From Plotosus lineatus (taxonomy: Eukaryota > Chordata > Actinopteri > Siluriformes > Plotosidae): a stretch of DNA of 64,000 nucleotides. Both the position numbers and the translations under genes were made by a program. The notes below the pieces were generated by a model that searched no databases, was not told the origin of the DNA, and saw only the letters and a list, made by a program, of their open reading frames with translations. This document shows positions 59,201 through 64,000 of the stretch, in pieces. Where the stretch lies: positions 66,038,501 through 66,102,500 of the forward strand of contig CM045733.1 in NCBI GenBank assembly GCA_024760905.1. The letters run 5' to 3'. Each line of letters starts with the position of its first letter. The first letter of the stretch is position 1.

Positions 59201-60811
59201 GTATAGATGGGTGAGGTGGTTTGCGACATTCTATGGCACGCCTTCTCCTCCTAAAGATGGCACGACAGGCTGAAACCAGGCTGAGCTAAAACAGCAGAAA
59301 ATGAGAAAAATGAAGGGATAATGTACATGTCGTGTGACTATATAATCAACTATAATCTTAAGAAGAAGCAAAGAAAATATAATGGAACTCTTAGAAGGCT
59401 TGAAGCGCAGGGTATGCACCAAACTAGCAAGAAAGGTCACCATGACATGAGCAAAAAGCAGCAAGGAAGACACAGCTGTGGATCATCAGAAAAATGTGGC
59501 CAATTCAGTCGCTATCAAGATTAGTGGCACTCGAAAGAAATGAAGAAAAGCACATAGCAGTATATCCTTAAAAGGCTTACTTATAAAAAAGGAATACTGA
59601 AAGAATAAAAGCATGTTCTAAAATAGAGAAGAAAACTGGCGGGCAAGGTTAGAATGACCAGTAAGAAATTTTCAGAGCCTGCAGAACAAACTGTATACAC
59701 AGTACTGTATAATATGTCTCAGCCAAATAAGGCTAAGGAGATTGGCTTACGAATTAAGTACCAATTTTTTTTAACTTCCCAAATCGGGCCAACAAAATAA
59801 CCGAAAAAAGTATGAAGGGAAATAACATCACTGGGGGATGGATAACATCAGATTAGAGACAGTACAAGGCGAAACCACTGTCATAATAGGAAATAGAAAA
59901 ATATGTAAATTATGTAGGAGAGACTAAAATAGAAAAAGTGTAAACATAAATTGGAATCAACCTGAAATAAGGAAGTTGACTCTGCACAGTTAAGAGTACA
60001 AGTATCAGAGATTTCGGGGGAGATTTTCAGACTGTAGGCTAGTTGACTGACTACTCTTAGCGGATTTCTTGTTCTAGCATGCCTGGTTGATTGATGGTGT
60101 GTAAAAAAAATAAGGATATCTGCCTCTTCTCATCTGGTCATATTAAGTTTATTTATTTCTATTTCAAAGTTTAAAGTATTATTAGCGCTAATTGAACAAG
60201 AACAAAGAACTTCTAGAAGATTGGACCTTGCTTTCAACTGGCATATGTGGCACAACTTAGGCAGGAGGGCCTGAGTTTTTCCGACAGTGAGTTTCTGTGA
60301 TACACTCTAAGGCTCATTTTTAAATAGATTTTTGTTACTTAAGACTCCTTCCTTTTTGTATTCTCTCACAACAGCCTAAGCCTACTGTGAGGGAACATGA
60401 AAGAAGCTCAAAGAAAATATTTCGCTGCCATAACCTTTAAGGGGCACTGAACAGATCTGGTTTCCATCCACCCGAGGAAAAAACAGTTGCTCTCACACAA
60501 CATTGTCTCCCATTAAAATAAGACACTGAAGACTAGTTAGATTCTGTCTTTTTAAAAAATATTCATTATTTTTACATCTTTACATACTGATTGGTTCTGT
60601 AATTATATTTTCATAACTTTCCTAACATGTAGGTGACAAGTCATGAAAAAAGACTGCATTATTTAATGCATTGTGCATGTAATGACATAGCAATACTATG
60701 ACAAATGTATACAAGCCTCATACTTTTTTTTTCTTAGTTGCTCACCAATCACTATGTAAGTATGGGTGGAAGGCTCAGATTTTCTTATAAATAAAAGACG
60801 TTTACTCTCTA
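59201..60811. other. Unique DNA, nothing identified
   Basis: The A-rich stretch 59290-59560 has a Lys-rich frame with no known motif. No repeat shared with the rest of the window is seen. Confidence 0.3.
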
Positions 60812-61086
60812 CAGCATGTGTCAAACTCATGCCACAATGGGCCTGGGGCTGCAGGTTTTTGTTTCAGCCAAGCAGCAGCACAATTGACTTGGCTCGTTTT
60901 AAGAACTGATCTGAGTCTTCAAGCAGTTGATTGGTCAGTCTCTGTAGAGAGAACACAGATTGACCAATCAACTGCCTGAAGACTCAAATCTTTAGTTTAA
61001 GTGAGCAAAGTCACCTGTGCTGCTACTTGGTTGAAACAAAAACATGCAACCACATGGCCCTTTGTGGCACGAGTTTGACACCTCTG
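60812..61086. mobile_element. Palindromic MITE, hAT-like ends
   Basis: Arms beginning CAGCATGTGTCAAACTCATG on the left and CAGAGGTGTCAAACTCGTGC (reverse complement of the right) extend inward for roughly 130 bp each, meeting near 60945. The TCAAACTC ends resemble common vertebrate hAT MITEs. No clear 8-bp duplication is visible. Confidence 0.65.
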
Positions 61087-61137
61087 TTCTACTACAATCC
61101 CAAATTTGCAGCCAAGTCTGCACAAAAAAGACTTCTT

Positions 61138-61487
61138 AGGGCAGTGGTGGTCTAGTGGATAGGGCGCACGATTGCTGATCCTAAGGTTGGGGGTTTGAGT
61201 CACCACAGGGTTGCCACTGTCACCCCCAGTGCAGCTAACTGGTTTATCAAAGGCGGGCCATGTCTCTCACTGTCTATGGTGAGAGGTTCATGTAAAAGAA
61301 CCATTGCTGACTTTCGTAAAGAGTAGCTGCAAAGTCGTCAGTGTGTTTCTGTCTTTTGTTAAGGGTTGTGACAGGAAGGGCATCTGATGTAAAAACCTAT
61401 GCTAAATTAAAAATGTGCGAATCAGATGATTCGCTGTGGTGACTCCTGAGAAAGGGAAAAAGCCGAAAGGAAAAGAAGAAGAAGAAG
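61138..61487 (+). mobile_element. SINE-A, full length
   Basis: The A box TGGTCTAGTGG is intact and the B box slightly decayed (GGTTTGAGTCA). The body, GACAGGAAGGGCATCTGATG and the LINE1-like tail with (AAG)n are complete. Confidence 0.85.
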
Positions 61488-61488
61488 T

Positions 61489-62328
61489 TACCGCAATGGC
61501 GTAAGCGAGTCTAACTGTGGGGGGTGCACATCTTGGTTGACCGGAACTCAAGTCCCAGGGGCTATAATTTTATTTATTATATTACAAGCACTTTGGGGGA
61601 ACCAGGTACACCCGTGGGTAGAATTATAAACTTTAAAAAAAATGGCTGTCTATACAGGTGTGAACTGCAATCAAATAGTTCAACCAAAAACATTCTCAAA
61701 TATATTTCAAACTACTGTACATCTGCAAGTACATGTGCTAAATACATTTACAATTTGAGCTAAAATGATTTCTCTATTCAAAGGCACAAACAAATGTTAA
61801 TACATATTCACAGCACAAAAACATACTCTACTATTAATTTTATGAAAGTCCTGACCATTAGGCTGCAGATACAGGCTGGATGACTCATGATTATTTTAGA
61901 CATTCATTCTCTGTGCATCAATGTTTGTGTTCTAACACATGTTCAGGAACCGGAAGCGGTATTAACAAACTGTGCTTTATTCTCACACTCGCACTTTGTT
62001 TGCTTGACAGTGTTCAGCGATTATTGGTCACTGATAATATGTGAGGCGCTCCACCAAAATAGGCACCTGTCATTGATTGTTGATTGGTCAGCTCGGGCTT
62101 GCACATGCACAGTGCCTGTTACACGTTAACTTCCAGTATTAACGTCCGGTTTACTACACGCTGAATTCATTTCCGACTTCCTCTTCGATGAGTCATTCAG
62201 GTTGTGAATACACATATTTCTTGTCCAGCGGAACTCCAACTCCTGCTGTGTGTGTGTGTGTGTGTGTGTGTGGGGTGTGGGGTGCTGCTGTGCACCCCCC
62301 GAGCCTATGCCGTTGTGCCGGTAGTACT
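61489..62328. mobile_element. Possible TIR transposon of unknown family
   Basis: Left end TTACCGCAATGGCGTAAGCG with GGGGGGTGCAC at 61520-61530, and right end, reverse complemented, CTACCGGCACAACGGCATAG with GGGGGGTGCAC, look like imperfect terminal inverted repeats. The interior has no transposase. It starts right at the SINE-A tail. Confidence 0.4.
62249..62271. repeat. (TG)n microsatellite
   Basis: About 11 TG units inside the TIR candidate. Confidence 0.9.
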
Positions 62329-62519
62329 GTAATTACTTTGCTAGGCACATCTCTTTCTTTTTGTGCAAATTAGACAAACTGCAACATTTTTACATGTTGT
62401 TGATAAAATGTATCTAAAGAGAATTCATACTTTTAATTTCACACTCAAAAAACTCCCGAAACAACAGTAACTCTGTCCTTTACACGAAAAGCATTATGGG
62501 CAATGCAGCTCCATCATAG

Positions 62520-62650
62520 CCAATGGGAGGCCAGCAGGGCGGGATGTTGGTAGATAGCCAATGGGAGGGAGCTGAGTCATCCCTCCTAACCAATGGGAGG
62601 CCAGCGGGACGGGATGTTGGAAGATAGTCAATGGAGAGCAGCTCGTGCTT
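62520..62650 (-). promoter_or_regulatory. Tandem 70-bp repeat with CCAAT boxes
   Basis: CCAATGGGAGG occurs at 62520, 62558 and 62590, and a variant TCAATGGAGAG at 62628, spaced 38, 32 and 38 bp. The unit CCAGC-GGGCGGGATGTTGG repeats with a 70-bp period. CCAATGG is the core bound by NF-Y, and the GGGCGGG in the first unit resembles an Sp1 box. Orientation and function are inferred. A pogo-like terminus (CAGGGGTAACTCGCCTTACG, reverse complement) near 62780-62800 suggests the repeat may belong to a transposon. Confidence 0.4.
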
Positions 62651-62959
62651 TGTTTGAATGGCGGGTTTGAATGTTTGAATGGCGCGTTTCGTAAGGAGAA
62701 CTTGTTTTGTATACAGAGACAAAACATTTTGGAAACTGTTTTTCATAACCTGGATTTTTCGTTTGCTGGGACTATCGTAAGGCGAGTTACCCCTGTATTT
62801 TATTAATAAGGATGTGTCTAGAAAGAAATTTATTTGGACCTGAACTGAACATTTGCTGACAGATTGACCATGACTTCAAGACCTGCATTTAACTGGTTCA
62901 ATAGCAGCTGATAGTGCATGATCCCCACTTCAAATCCATTCTAATGTGAATGGTATCTC

Positions 62960-62984
62960 TCTCACTCTCTTTCTCTCTCTCTCG

Positions 62985-63019
<35 letters not shown>
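62960..63019. repeat. (TC)n(CA)n microsatellite
   Basis: TC units followed by CA units. Confidence 0.95.
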
Positions 63020-63147
63020 CTTTACTCTTTGGGCTCAATTTACTTACAGCTTTTTCCTTAATTAAATCATAGACCGAACCTTGAACCCGTCATATCTATT
63101 AACTTGGAGTCTTTTGTTTATATCCAAAAAGAAAGAAAAAAAATATC

Positions 63148-63420
63148 TTCTTCTCCTTTCGGCTTTTCCCTTCAGGGGCCGCCACAGTGAATCATCTGCC
63201 TCCATCTCACCCTATCCGCTGCATCTTCTTCTCTTACACCAACCATCTTCATGTCCTCCTTCCCCACATCCATGAATTGTCTCTTTGGTCTTCCTCTAGG
63301 CCTTCTGCCTGGTAGTTTCAACCTCAGCATCCTACTACCAATATACTCACTAGCCCTTCCTGATGCAACCCTCTGCATTTATCTAAGCTTGGGACCAGTG
63401 TGAGGGAGAGACACTGGTTT
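63148..63420 (-). mobile_element. Internally deleted LINE1 derivative
   Basis: On the minus strand, about 68 bp of LINE1 5' leader (63420-63353, including CAGTGTCTCTCCCTC and GGTTGCATCAGGAAGGGC) is joined directly to the last about 205 bp of LINE1 (AGTGAGTATATTGGTAGTAG to GCCGAAAGG and the AAG tail). The whole endonuclease and nearly all RT are missing. The small frame 63172-63378 crosses the junction. Confidence 0.8.
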
Positions 63421-63421
63421 G

Positions 63422-63423
<2 letters not shown>

Positions 63424-63464
<41 letters not shown>

Positions 63465-63550
63465 ACCCCCATTTGTATTTCACAGTTGAAATTTCATACG
63501 CTTTGCATGTCATGTCAAAAATCAGTTTACCGAAACCCCCCCCCCCCCCT

Positions 63551-63583
<33 letters not shown>
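63424..63583. repeat. (CA)n tracts with a C run
   Basis: CA tracts lie at 63425-63461 and 63552-63583, with about 13 C at 63536-63549. Confidence 0.95.
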
Positions 63584-63585
<2 letters not shown>

Positions 63586-64000
63586 AATTTCTAAAGAAAA
63601 CTTGAAAATAAAATTGTGAAAATATTTTTTATTCACTCTTGTCTTAATGTGTACACAATGAATTTATAACATTTTTGAGCAAGCTGGTCTTTTCATCGTT
63701 TTCTCACAGCAGCTATTGCAACTACATCATGTACGTCTGCACATGCATATTTGTCTGAAAATCTGAAGATGCACCTAGCCATGGTTTCAAATCTAGCTAT
63801 AGAGTGCATGTACATACAAACATCTGGCCCGCGAGACCATCAGAAGTGATATCATCAACTGTGTGACAGAGCTGGTCAAGATTTTCAATGTTAGTTTTCA
63901 TTAATAAAAGCAGAGACTTCCAAGTTTTATTCTAGATGCTGACATTCTCCATCCTGAGATGGAGCGTCAAAAGCCACCTGGGGTCCAGTCACTTTTAATA
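63584..64000. other. Unique DNA, nothing identified
   Basis: No coding or repeat signal to the window end. Confidence 0.3.

Overview
The window reads as transposon-packed, AT-rich intergenic or intronic DNA from a vertebrate, most probably a ray-finned (teleost) fish. The reasons are V-SINE/DANA-type SINEs with their conserved central domain, a Rex1-like LINE, RTE-type LINEs with (AAG)n tails, a SINE with an HpaI-type tail, Tc1/pogo/hAT transposons, and very long (AT)n and (CA)n arrays. There are no operons or bacterial genes. No complete host gene was found. The only host-exon candidates are a 90-codon stretch at 511-783 (minus) and an 84-codon stretch near 38155-38409 (minus), both weak.

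Layout. 1-2060: mostly unique DNA with the candidate exon. 2060-3150: a small foldback MITE, then a 229-bp near-perfect palindrome (2478-2706) set in microsatellites. Each arm, read outward from the centre, spells a complete type I hammerhead ribozyme with a minimal stem III, as in Penelope-like retroelements. 3400-9830: SINE-A copies and two nests: a pogo/Tigger element inside a hAT inside a SINE-A, and an RTE LINE inside a DNA element. 9927-10072: another palindrome. 10430-14130: a SINE-A and a nearly full-length RTE LINE (LINE1) sitting in (AT)n. 15370-21950: a decayed Tc1 transposon carrying two inverted SINE-B copies and a Rex1-like LINE, which itself holds two SINEs. 22300-34900: many SINEs, truncated LINE1 copies with clear target-site duplications, and a LINE1-in-LINE1 insertion. 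36720-38170: a longer LINE1 copy with an internal deletion. 40890-41240: about 350 bp of (AT)n. 44190-44820, 47640-50262, 53330-54095 and 56150-59200: copies of a second LINE (LINE2). 60800-63420: a palindromic MITE, a SINE-A, a TIR element, tandem CCAAT-box repeats and an internally deleted LINE1 derivative.

How the parts relate. SINE-A ends in the 3' tail of LINE1, which suggests LINE1 supplies its retrotransposition machinery. SINE-A also shares a motif with the LINE1 5' leader. SINE-B has the same tRNA-like head and body as SINE-A but a different tail. The family names SINE-A, SINE-B, SINE-E, SINE-F, LINE1, LINE2 and element C are working labels for this window. Assignments rest on reading alone; no database search was run.
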